Positions 43,099 through 50,723 of a DNA stretch of 64,000 nucleotides are shown here, piece after piece. Numbering within the stretch: the stretch's first letter is position 1; each line of letters opens with the position of its first letter. The notes beneath the pieces were generated by a model. That model ran no database searches, was not told the origin of the DNA, and was given only the letters and a program-made list of their open reading frames with translations. This DNA comes from Acidobacteriota bacterium (GTDB taxonomy: Bacteria; Acidobacteriota; Terriglobia; Terriglobales; Acidobacteriaceae): assembly GCA_021779935.1 (NCBI GenBank), contig JAJXZT010000061.1:1-64000 (forward strand), given 5' to 3'. The translations under genes and the position numbers were made by a program.

Positions 43099-44520
43099 GT
43101 GAGCAATTTCAATCGACGTGAATTTCTCAAGATCTCAGCCGCAACCGCCGCAGTGACAGCCGTCCCCGAAGTGATGGAAGCCTTCGCGTCCGTCGCGCCC
43201 GAGGGCGAGATCCAGGTATGGAGCACCTTCAAGGACCAGCGCCATGCGAAACAGCAGCCGCTGCGTTGGAGTGCGCCCCGGAAAACCAACAACGTCATCC
43301 AGGTCGATGCTTCGCGGCAGTATCAGCAGGTGCTTGGATTCGGCGCAGCGTTCACCGATGCAGCTTGTTTCACGCTCAACCGGCTGGATGCAGACGTTCG
43401 CAAGCAACTGTTCAACGAACTGTTTGGCCCGGCGGAGATGGGTTTATCCGTCAGCCGCATCTGCGTCGGTTCAAGCGACTACGCGACCAGAGCTTACAAC
43501 TACAGCGAGGGCACGGAGCCTGATCCGGAGTTGCAACGCTTCTCCATCGATCACGATCGCGAATACATCCTTCCAATTCTTCGCGAGGCGCGAGCGACGA
43601 ACCCTGACCTTTGGCTCCTGGCATCGCCGTGGAGTCCTCCAGCGTGGATGAAGTTCAACAAGTCGATGCTCGGCGGAAGCATGCGGCGCTATTGGCTGGG
43701 CGTTTACGCGCAGTACTTCGATCGCTTCCTCGCCGCGTATGCCGCCGCTGGCGTCCGCGTGAACTCCATCACGTCACAGAACGAAGTCGACACCGATCAG
43801 GATGGCCGCATGCCAGCCTGCATCTGGCCGCAGGAGTATGAGATCGAATTTGTTCGCGATCACCTGGGGCCGGTGATGGCGAAGTCGGCGAACCCGGCCG
43901 ATATCTGGATACTCGACCACAACTACAACCTGTGGGGCCGTGCCATCTGCGAACTGGAGGACGAAGGCGCGCGTAAATACGTCAAGGGTATTGCGTGGCA
44001 CGGCTACGTCGGATCTCCCGACGCGATGACGCGCGTGAAGAACACTTACCCCGCGATCGACAACTTCTGGACGGAAGGCGGGCCCGACTTCGACACACCC
44101 GGATACGAAACCGAGTGGGCAAAATGGGGCGACCAATTCGCCGGCATCCTGCGCAACTCGGCGCGCTCCATCATCGCGTGGAACTATGCACTCGACGAGA
44201 AGGGCAAACCCAACATCGGCCCCTTCAACTGTGCTGGCATGGTCACAATCCATTCGGCAACGAAGGAGATCACGCGCAGCGGACAGTACTGGGCGATGAG
44301 GCACTTCGCCTCTCACATCCGGCGCGATGCTCGCATCGTCCACTCGACGGGCGAGATCGCCGGTGTCTCACATGTCGTGGCGAAGAATCTGGATGGGAGT
44401 TTTGCCGCTGTCCTCACAAACACAAACAAGGAAGACGTTTCCGCAACCTTGTCGGCCGACTCCTCTTCGGCAACATTGGTACTCACTCCAGACTCGGTGA
44501 CAACATTGACATGGAGCTGA
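43099..44520 (+). CDS. Tat-exported GH30 glycoside hydrolase
   Basis: 473 residues with a GTG start. The N-terminus NFNRREFLKISAATAAVTAV has a twin-arginine motif, so export in the folded state is likely. The GH30 (glucosylceramidase/beta-1,6-glucanase-like) barrel shows GFGAAFTDAACFTLN, the acid/base Glu in SQNEVD (~229) and the nucleophile in FWTEGG (~326), then a short C-terminal beta-sandwich. It is downstream of the Oar-type receptor, suggesting a pair for a beta-glucan-like substrate; the specific linkage is not decidable. A classic terminator follows. Confidence 0.88.
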   Translation: MSNFNRREFLKISAATAAVTAVPEVMEAFASVAPEGEIQVWSTFKDQRHAKQQPLRWSAPRKTNNVIQVDASRQYQQVLGFGAAFTDAACFTLNRLDADVRKQLFNELFGPAEMGLSVSRICVGSSDYATRAYNYSEGTEPDPELQRFSIDHDREYILPILREARATNPDLWLLASPWSPPAWMKFNKSMLGGSMRRYWLGVYAQYFDRFLAAYAAAGVRVNSITSQNEVDTDQDGRMPACIWPQEYEIEFVRDHLGPVMAKSANPADIWILDHNYNLWGRAICELEDEGARKYVKGIAWHGYVGSPDAMTRVKNTYPAIDNFWTEGGPDFDTPGYETEWAKWGDQFAGILRNSARSIIAWNYALDEKGKPNIGPFNCAGMVTIHSATKEITRSGQYWAMRHFASHIRRDARIVHSTGEIAGVSHVVAKNLDGSFAAVLTNTNKEDVSATLSADSSSATLVLTPDSVTTLTWS

Positions 44521-44550
44521 GCCGGGCACAAGGTAAAGGCTGAATACTGA

Positions 44551-44580
44551 AACGCCCTGATCTCGGTCAGGGCGTTTTTG
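44551..44580 (+). terminator. Rho-independent terminator after the GH30 gene
   Basis: AACGCCCTGA (44551-44560) pairs with TCAGGGCGTT (44567-44576) around 6 bases, with TTTTTG after. Confidence 0.9.
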
Positions 44581-44603
44581 CGATATGGCGTACTTGCGGG
44601 TGA

Positions 44604-44850
44604 TCAGGAAAACTGAACAATCACGGTCAAAGCGGTAACGGTGTCATTCACTGTTACTGCTTTTGTGGTCGATCCCCCAAGCCCATAGTTGCGGGATCTA
44701 ATGAGCACGACGCCGTTGAAGAGTCAGACGTGCAAGTAAGAGTAACGGTCATCGAGCTCGCTGTGTAATTTGACACATTAAGTGTGGTGCCGTTTTCTTC
44801 ATTGGGAATGAATACTTGCGCGTCCACTGATGAGATGACCCGGTGTTCTC
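44604..44850 (-). pseudogene. Frameshifted remnant of an extracellular beta-domain protein
   Basis: Leftward, the frame gives TLNVSNYTASSMTVTLTCTSDSSTASCSLDP and then breaks in a GGGGG homopolymer near 44680. Read one base over, the sequence continues as GGSTTKAVTVNDTVTALTVIVQFS and stops at 44604. The Ser/Thr-rich repeats and Cys pair resemble Ig-like or fibronectin-like cell-surface domains. No complete N-terminus is present and it runs up to the tRNA gene, so it is most likely an orphaned C-terminal piece. Confidence 0.5.
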
Positions 44851-44917
44851 GGGAACAGAAATATCCGGCAGCAATACTTAAGCGGGCCTGCGACAGCCGA
44901 TCGACCATGGGAAGAAA

Positions 44918-45007
44918 TGGCGGAGGGTGAGGGATTCGAACCCCCGGTACGGTTTCCCGTACAGCGGTTTTCAAGACCGCCTGTTTCAACCGCTCACACA
45001 ACCCTCC
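44918..45007 (-). tRNA. tRNA-Ser(UGA)
   Basis: A 90-base class II tRNA. The acceptor stem GGAGGGT pairs with ACCCTCC. The anticodon stem-loop GCGGT-CTTGAAA-ACCGC gives anticodon TGA, the long variable arm GTACGG/CCGTAC is that of serine tRNAs, and the T arm GGGGGTTCGAATCCC is canonical. G73 and CCA are encoded. It serves UCA and other UCN codons. Confidence 0.97.
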
Positions 45008-45072
45008 GCGGTTTGGAGCCCCTTGCTTTCTTATATTGTACGATGATTCCGCTTCGGAAGGCTTCTTCCATC

Positions 45073-46932
45073 TCACCGTACGCGGAATACCGCTACGGTC
45101 ATTCCCGGCAATGTGACGCTCAACTCTCCCGCCGCAAGGTTTGACTTCGCTTTGCCGTAGAGCACGTCTACTCCGCGCAGATTCTGCAAGGGCGTGTCTC
45201 CCAGTTTCAACTTGATCGTTTGTTCGGCGGGCGCGGAGTTCAGCACGACCAGTACGCGATCACTGCCCTCTTCGCGGAGAAACGCATAATATGTATCGCC
45301 CAATCCCATGTGGAACTGCCTGCCGGTTCGCAGCGCCGGATGTTCACCGCGCAGTTTGAGCAGCGCCTGCGTATTCTCGAACGCGGCCTGTTCTTCCGTA
45401 GTTCTGCCTGCCGTGGTGAAAGCGTCTTTCGGGTCGCCGGGGAATCCGCCGGGAAAATCACGCCGGTTGTCAGGATCGTCGCCACCCGGCATCGCTATCT
45501 CATCGCCGGAGTAAATCTGCGGCACGCCGCGCATGGTGAGCAACAGGGCCATGGCCGCATTGAGTTTTTCGACCGTCGCTCCCGGTTCGCCCATAAAGCG
45601 CTTCTGATCGTGGTTGCCGATCAGCGTGACCAGTCCGTATGGGTGGACATACAGTGAATCGTGTTGCAGCACGTTGACGATTTTCTTTGCCGAGGCGCCT
45701 TGCAGGATCACATCGCGCACTGTCGATTCCAGCGGGAAATCGAATACGGTCGAGACGCCGGTGTCGATGCCGCGTTCCTTTCGCCCTCCAACAAAGAACG
45801 ATGTGATCCACGGGTCCGTGTTCATCACTTCGCCCACCGTCCAGGTGTGCGGGTAGACGCGGAAAAGGCGCCTGTGCCATCCCGCCCAGAAGGAGCGCGG
45901 CGAATACGGAAATGTGTCGAGACGGAACGCATCGAAGCCCGTCGACTCCATCCACCAGATCGCGTTGTCCGCGAGATACTCCGCCAGCAGCGGATCTTCC
46001 ACGTGGAGGTCGGGAAGGATATTGGCAAACCAGCCGTCGAGCACGTTGCGATATTCACGCCGGGTCGCGTGCGGATCGACGAGGGTGGCGAAATCATAAT
46101 CCGCCGCCGTGTGATGCTCGGGCGTGCCATTGATCCACGTCGGCGTCGGCGGATGCTGCGCCCACGGATGCAACGGCCCGGTATGATTCACCACGTAGTC
46201 CATGATGACCTTGATTCCGGCTCGATGCGCGGCCGTCACCATCGCGTCGAGATCCTTCATGGTGCCCAGGTGTTCGTCTGTCGCGTAGAAATCCACGCAT
46301 CCATAACCGTGGTAGTCGGAAGTTGTCGTGGCTTGCTTCCACCACGGAGTCAGCCAGATCGCGGTTACACCCAGCTTCTTCAGATACGGAATGTGCTCGG
46401 TCACTCCCTTCAAGTCGCCACCGTGCCACTTGCGCGGCTGCGAGCGATCGGTCTCGCCCGGTGCGTCCGGAGGATTATCGTTCGCCGTGTCTCCGTCGGC
46501 AAAACGATCGGGCATGATGAGATAGATCACGTCGTTCGGTGTGATGCCCTGGTAGCGCCCCCTCTGGCTGGCGCGTGCTTCCACTGGAAATGTAAACGAG
46601 GTTGTGCCGCGTTCGGTCGTCACCGTGAACTTTGCAGCGCCGGGCTTGGCGCCTGCTCCAATCTCCAGCCACGCGAAGAGGTAGCGACCGTCGGGCCGTG
46701 GCTCAACACGAGAAATTCTTAGTCCCGGATAATCCGTTGCGAGTTTCGCTCCAGCCAGTCCCTGCCCCGTCAGCATCACCATTGGCTGCTGCGGCATGTT
46801 CACCCACCAGTTTGGCGGCTCCACTTTGCTGATGGACGGCGCTTGCGCCAGGGCCGCGCACGTGAGCGAAAGAAGAATGATTGCGAGTAGAACGGAACGT
46901 CGGCGTGAATTATGCAGGGCGTTTGCCGTCAT
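45073..46932 (-). CDS. Exported GH13 alpha-glucan hydrolase (cyclomaltodextrinase/neopullulanase-like)
   Basis: 619 residues with a signal peptide (RRRSVLLAIILLSLTCAALAQ). An N-terminal Ig-like domain (~30-125, PNWWVNMPQQPMVMLTGQGL) precedes the GH13 barrel: DYVVNHTG (region I), GFDAFRLDTF (nucleophile Asp ~339), GEVMN (acid/base Glu ~368) and GNHDQKR (Asp ~442). A C-terminal beta domain ends with LPGMTVAVFRVR. This domain order matches cyclomaltodextrinase-type enzymes that open or shorten malto-oligosaccharides. It is leftward, downstream of the second receptor, whose terminator lies between. Confidence 0.9.
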   Translation of the reverse strand: MTANALHNSRRRSVLLAIILLSLTCAALAQAPSISKVEPPNWWVNMPQQPMVMLTGQGLAGAKLATDYPGLRISRVEPRPDGRYLFAWLEIGAGAKPGAAKFTVTTERGTTSFTFPVEARASQRGRYQGITPNDVIYLIMPDRFADGDTANDNPPDAPGETDRSQPRKWHGGDLKGVTEHIPYLKKLGVTAIWLTPWWKQATTTSDYHGYGCVDFYATDEHLGTMKDLDAMVTAAHRAGIKVIMDYVVNHTGPLHPWAQHPPTPTWINGTPEHHTAADYDFATLVDPHATRREYRNVLDGWFANILPDLHVEDPLLAEYLADNAIWWMESTGFDAFRLDTFPYSPRSFWAGWHRRLFRVYPHTWTVGEVMNTDPWITSFFVGGRKERGIDTGVSTVFDFPLESTVRDVILQGASAKKIVNVLQHDSLYVHPYGLVTLIGNHDQKRFMGEPGATVEKLNAAMALLLTMRGVPQIYSGDEIAMPGGDDPDNRRDFPGGFPGDPKDAFTTAGRTTEEQAAFENTQALLKLRGEHPALRTGRQFHMGLGDTYYAFLREEGSDRVLVVLNSAPAEQTIKLKLGDTPLQNLRGVDVLYGKAKSNLAAGELSVTLPGMTVAVFRVR

Positions 46933-46944
46933 GGGCGTTCACAC

Positions 46945-46979
46945 AGAAAAAAGGGGAACAGGTCTCCCTGTCCCCCTTG
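46945..46979 (-). terminator. Intrinsic terminator of the second receptor gene
   Basis: Read leftward, AAGGGGGACAGG and CCTGTTCCCCTT form a 12-position stem with one mismatch around a 4-base loop, followed by TTTTTT. It is 14 bases past the receptor stop (46993) and just upstream of the GH13 start (46932). Confidence 0.85.
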
Positions 46980-46992
46980 AGTTGTCCAAATG

Positions 46993-49900
46993 TTAGAACG
47001 TGAAGCGCAGAGCAAACTGCATCTGGCGCTCCGAAGAGAACCTAGTACTCACGTTCGTGGTGTAGACGTTTGGCGATGGGTTGGTGAAGTTGCTCAACGA
47101 ATTGCTGCCGTAGTAGTACTGCGGCGTATTCATGAGGTTGAAGACTTCCCAACGGAACTGCGACTTGACACGTTCGGTCAGCGCGAAGTCCTTGAAGATG
47201 GACATATCCCACGTGTGCAGCCCTGGCCCGTATAAAGTGTTGCGGCCAAGGGTTCCCGGACGCGTAAAGACGCCGGCTGCATTCGTCGGTGGCGCGCTGA
47301 AGTTACCCTTCACCGTCAGCACTCCATTGCCCCAGGAAACGGAAGCGGGGCCGGTGAGGTCCGGACGGTTATTCGGAGTGCCGTTCATCTGGAGATCGAA
47401 CGGCGCGCCGGACGCCAGCGTCACGATATTGTTCCACTGCCAGCCACCGAACGCGTAATCGAGTGCCTTCGGCATGTGGGAACCAAACTCCTGGCCCCGC
47501 CCGAAGGGCAGCGAATACATCGAACTGAAGACAAAGTAGTGGCGGATATCGTTATCCGAGTTGCCGTTGTTCAGCGAGAGCATCGCGTTGCCGTTCGCGT
47601 CCACAAAGATGCGACCGCCACCGCCAGTTGCGCTGAAGGCGCCGTTGGAGTTGTCGATGGTGTGCGACCACGTATAAGCAGCGGTGAACTGCAAGCCCTT
47701 CGAGAAGCGTTGCGTCAGGCGGGTCTGCAATCCGTTGTATGTTCCCGAGCCGATAAAGGCATAGGTCGTAACGCTGCCCAGGTTCGGGAACAGACGAGTC
47801 GAACTGGTCGCCGCATTCAACGGAACCGCGTTCGAGTTATATGGCGTCGCCAGGTGGGTCATCTTCGTCCCGACGTAGGCGATGTTCAGCGCCATGTTAT
47901 TGGTGAGCTGGTGATCGAGCTGAACGTTCCACTCATGAACGCGCGAGTTCTTGCTGTCCTTTGGATACTCGATCACGTTCACGTTCTGTGGGTTGTTGAT
48001 GTTGACCGTACTGGTCGCCAACGGCATTGCGCCTGTCGCGAGCGTCCAGTTGTTGTTACCAATCGGGCCCATGCCGCTCAACGTCGGACGGTATCCCGTG
48101 GCGCACGAAGCGGTGGGGCAAGCCTGGTACGTGGAAGTACCGTTGAAGTTGGCATTGTTGCTCAACTGGTTGCCAACGCCGCCACGGTCCAGGTAGTAGA
48201 AGAGGCCGTACCCGCCACGCAGCACCGTGCGGCCATTGCCGAACAGGTCATAGGCAAAACCGACGCGCGGCGCGAAGTCGTGCTTGTCGGTATTGATCAA
48301 GCTGCTGGGCCATCCCGGAGTTCCCGGCAGGATGAGTTTGCCGGTCGTGGGATCAAAGTTCGACTGCTGTCCGTGTTCTTCGGTGGGCCACGTAAAGAGG
48401 TCGTAGCGCAAGCCGAGGTTCAATGTTAGCCGGTTATTGACGCGCCAATCGTCCTGAACGAAATAGCCCGTCTCCCAGTTGCGAGTGTTGTAGTAGTTGC
48501 TAGCCTGGCCAATGGTGTAATCCACAAAGCCCGCCAGCAATTCGGACACTTCATATCCGGTGAAGCGGCCCGTTCCCGGGTAGTTTACGCCACCGATGAT
48601 GAAGTAGCCCTTCGCACTGTTGCCTTGGAAGAAGTCCACGTGACGCCGGATGATGTTCGCGCCGAACTTCACCGAGTGGTTGCCGTGGTTCCAGCTCACC
48701 GAGTCCTCGAACTGGGTTGCGTACTGCGGAACCACGTATGGACCGCCGTCACCCGTGTACTCAAGTTCGTTATTGTTGCCGCCGATCAGCGCCATGCCGC
48801 CAAGCAGCGCGCTGCGGTTGGCGTTCGGAATGCCGAAGTTCGCGGCCATCGGAATGTTCTGCATCGGCGGGTTGTAGCCAAAGTTGGGATGAGTCCAGCC
48901 GAAGTGGAATTCGTTCACCAGGTTGCTGGTGAAGATGTGCGTCCACCCCATTGCCACGCCGCGAGGATGGTTGAAGTTGTCGCCCGACCCAAAACCCGAA
49001 GGCAGCGGTGGGAGGCGGTTGGTCACCGTGAAGTTGTCTTCACCGTAGCTCCAGCGACCAAAGAGAGAATCCTTCTCCGACACGACGTAATCCACGCGGA
49101 TGTCGTAATCGTCGAAGTTGCGGATGCTCTGGCGCTGTGCGCGGTAGTTCTGGAGAATTACGCCGGCGATATTCGGCTCGGGGTACGCATTGAGGTACTT
49201 CAATGCAACCGGATTTGGATTTGGAATAATGTTCGTGCCGGTGGTTCCGTTCCATCCGAACGGCAGGCAGGTCGTGGGATTGTAGATGTAACCTTTGCCC
49301 GCGAACTGCGGCATCACCGTACCGCCGGAATACAGGTTGGGACAAATTGCCGCTGCCGGAACCGTCGGCAGGGTCGTGCCGAGCAACTGGCTGAAGTCGC
49401 CCTTGCGCATCTGGTCCGTAGGAACCGTTGCGTATTCGATGTTCAGAGGCTGCGACTGGCGAAGTCCCTGGTAATCACCAAAGAAGAACAGCTTGTTCTT
49501 GATGATCGGTCCGCCGAGCGTGCCGCCAAACTGATTGCGCTTGAAGGGAGCCGGCCCGACAGTTCCGTACGGCTTCGCGTCAAATTCGCTGCTACGCCGG
49601 AATTCAAACGCCGAACCATGGAAAGCGTTCGATCCGGATTTGATCGAGGTCTGGATGATCGCGCCGCCAGCGCGTCCGAACTCTGCCGGAGCCACGCTGG
49701 TGTTGACGCGGAATTCCTGGATCGCTTCGGCAGGCGGAAAGAACACGATCGAGTTGACCATGCCTTCGTTGTTGTCGATGCCGTCCAGAATGAAGTTGTT
49801 TGCCTGCTGGCGCAGGCCGTTGGCGGAGATCGATGCGCCACCGGTTTCCGAGTTGCGGAACGCCTCGGCATTGGTGCCCGAGGTGCCGCCCATCGAAACG

Positions 49901-50409
49901 TCGCCATATGCGCCGCGCGTCACGCCCGGCGTCAACAACGCCAGTTGCGTGAAGTTACGGCCATTCAGCGGAAGGTCCGTGACCTGCACTCCCTGGATCA
50001 CTTCGCCCGTCGAAGACGTGCTGGTGGACACCAACGGAACTTCATCCGTTACGTTGACCACCGTATCCACGGCACCAGGCTGAAGTTTGAAGGTAATGTT
50101 CTGGACCTGCGATACCGTCAGCGTGAGGTCCGCCGTCGCAGTCTTGAAGTTGGCCATCTTCGCGTCAAGATGGTAATTTCCCGGCGTCAATGCGGGTATA
50201 TTGAATGCCCCCGTTGCGCTGGATTTGACGGTGAATTTGCGTGCCGTAGCGGTGTTGGTCACGGTAACTGTTGCACCTGCTACTGCCGCTCCTGTCGAAT
50301 CGGTAACCGTTCCTATGATTCGCGCTGTATCAGTCTGGGCGAAGCAAAGTACCCCCATGCCGATGATTAGCGCCAATGCCAGGAAACGGTATGTACTGAA
50401 CCGTTTCAT
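46993..50409 (-). CDS. Oar-type TonB-dependent receptor of the maltodextrin locus
   Basis: 1138 residues, leftward, with GGGAGGAATT before the ATG. A signal peptide (FLALALIIGMGVLCFAQ) precedes a carboxypeptidase-regulatory-like domain (RIIGTVTDSTGAAVAGATVTVTNTAT). The plug has LPLNGRNFTQLALLTPGV and NNFILDGIDNNEGMVNSIVFFPPAEAIQEFRV, and the barrel has GSAFEFRRSSEFDAKP, ending in ALRFTF with the terminal Phe. The adjoining GH13, GH31, MalQ and MFS genes suggest malto-oligosaccharide import. A hairpin lies in its 5' leader at 50440-50457. Confidence 0.9.
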   Translation of the reverse strand: MKRFSTYRFLALALIIGMGVLCFAQTDTARIIGTVTDSTGAAVAGATVTVTNTATARKFTVKSSATGAFNIPALTPGNYHLDAKMANFKTATADLTLTVSQVQNITFKLQPGAVDTVVNVTDEVPLVSTSTSSTGEVIQGVQVTDLPLNGRNFTQLALLTPGVTRGAYGDVSMGGTSGTNAEAFRNSETGGASISANGLRQQANNFILDGIDNNEGMVNSIVFFPPAEAIQEFRVNTSVAPAEFGRAGGAIIQTSIKSGSNAFHGSAFEFRRSSEFDAKPYGTVGPAPFKRNQFGGTLGGPIIKNKLFFFGDYQGLRQSQPLNIEYATVPTDQMRKGDFSQLLGTTLPTVPAAAICPNLYSGGTVMPQFAGKGYIYNPTTCLPFGWNGTTGTNIIPNPNPVALKYLNAYPEPNIAGVILQNYRAQRQSIRNFDDYDIRVDYVVSEKDSLFGRWSYGEDNFTVTNRLPPLPSGFGSGDNFNHPRGVAMGWTHIFTSNLVNEFHFGWTHPNFGYNPPMQNIPMAANFGIPNANRSALLGGMALIGGNNNELEYTGDGGPYVVPQYATQFEDSVSWNHGNHSVKFGANIIRRHVDFFQGNSAKGYFIIGGVNYPGTGRFTGYEVSELLAGFVDYTIGQASNYYNTRNWETGYFVQDDWRVNNRLTLNLGLRYDLFTWPTEEHGQQSNFDPTTGKLILPGTPGWPSSLINTDKHDFAPRVGFAYDLFGNGRTVLRGGYGLFYYLDRGGVGNQLSNNANFNGTSTYQACPTASCATGYRPTLSGMGPIGNNNWTLATGAMPLATSTVNINNPQNVNVIEYPKDSKNSRVHEWNVQLDHQLTNNMALNIAYVGTKMTHLATPYNSNAVPLNAATSSTRLFPNLGSVTTYAFIGSGTYNGLQTRLTQRFSKGLQFTAAYTWSHTIDNSNGAFSATGGGGRIFVDANGNAMLSLNNGNSDNDIRHYFVFSSMYSLPFGRGQEFGSHMPKALDYAFGGWQWNNIVTLASGAPFDLQMNGTPNNRPDLTGPASVSWGNGVLTVKGNFSAPPTNAAGVFTRPGTLGRNTLYGPGLHTWDMSIFKDFALTERVKSQFRWEVFNLMNTPQYYYGSNSLSNFTNPSPNVYTTNVSTRFSSERQMQFALRFTF

Positions 50410-50723
50410 AATTCCTCCCTGATCCGGAAAGCGTAATAGCGTCTCCGTCTGGAGACGTCTGGTTGTTTTTATGGTTGTTGGTGGAAATGGGCATGCACGG
50501 CAGAGTCGCCGCGCATTGCTGATGGAATGCGTCAGGAGGGTGCTGGGAACTGCTTCCGTCTTCTCGAAGAAATATCATCCCAAAAGTCCGAACGCCTCGC
50601 ACATTCTAATCATGAGTGCCGGAGTTTCACAACCGTTCCGGAAAAAATTAATTCAATTAATCGATTAAGCACTGGGTAATTGTTTGACACCACCGGCGTG
50701 ACTGCCATACGCTTGCGCCCGTC
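50410..50723. other. Divergent promoter region of the maltodextrin locus
   Basis: 314 bases between the leftward receptor and the rightward GH31 gene. It contains a leader hairpin (CGTCTCC 50440-50446, GGAGACG 50451-50457), a second small stem-loop (CGCATT/AATGCG at about 50511-50530), an operator-like palindrome at 50657-50668, and TTGACA at 50684-50689 as a rightward -35 with a weak -10 near 50706. No coding frame is supported. Confidence 0.55.
50657..50668. promoter_or_regulatory. LacI-type operator candidate in the maltodextrin divergon
   Basis: TTAATCGATTAA is a perfect 12-base palindrome with a central CG. It is 16 bases upstream of the TTGACA for the GH31 gene. The core TAATCGnTTA is shared with the galactose-operon palindrome at 35684. 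Confidence 0.5.

Noticed and set aside
48625-50370. 581-codon rightward open frame
   Set aside because: Antisense to the second TonB-dependent receptor; composition is shadow-like and no motif is present.
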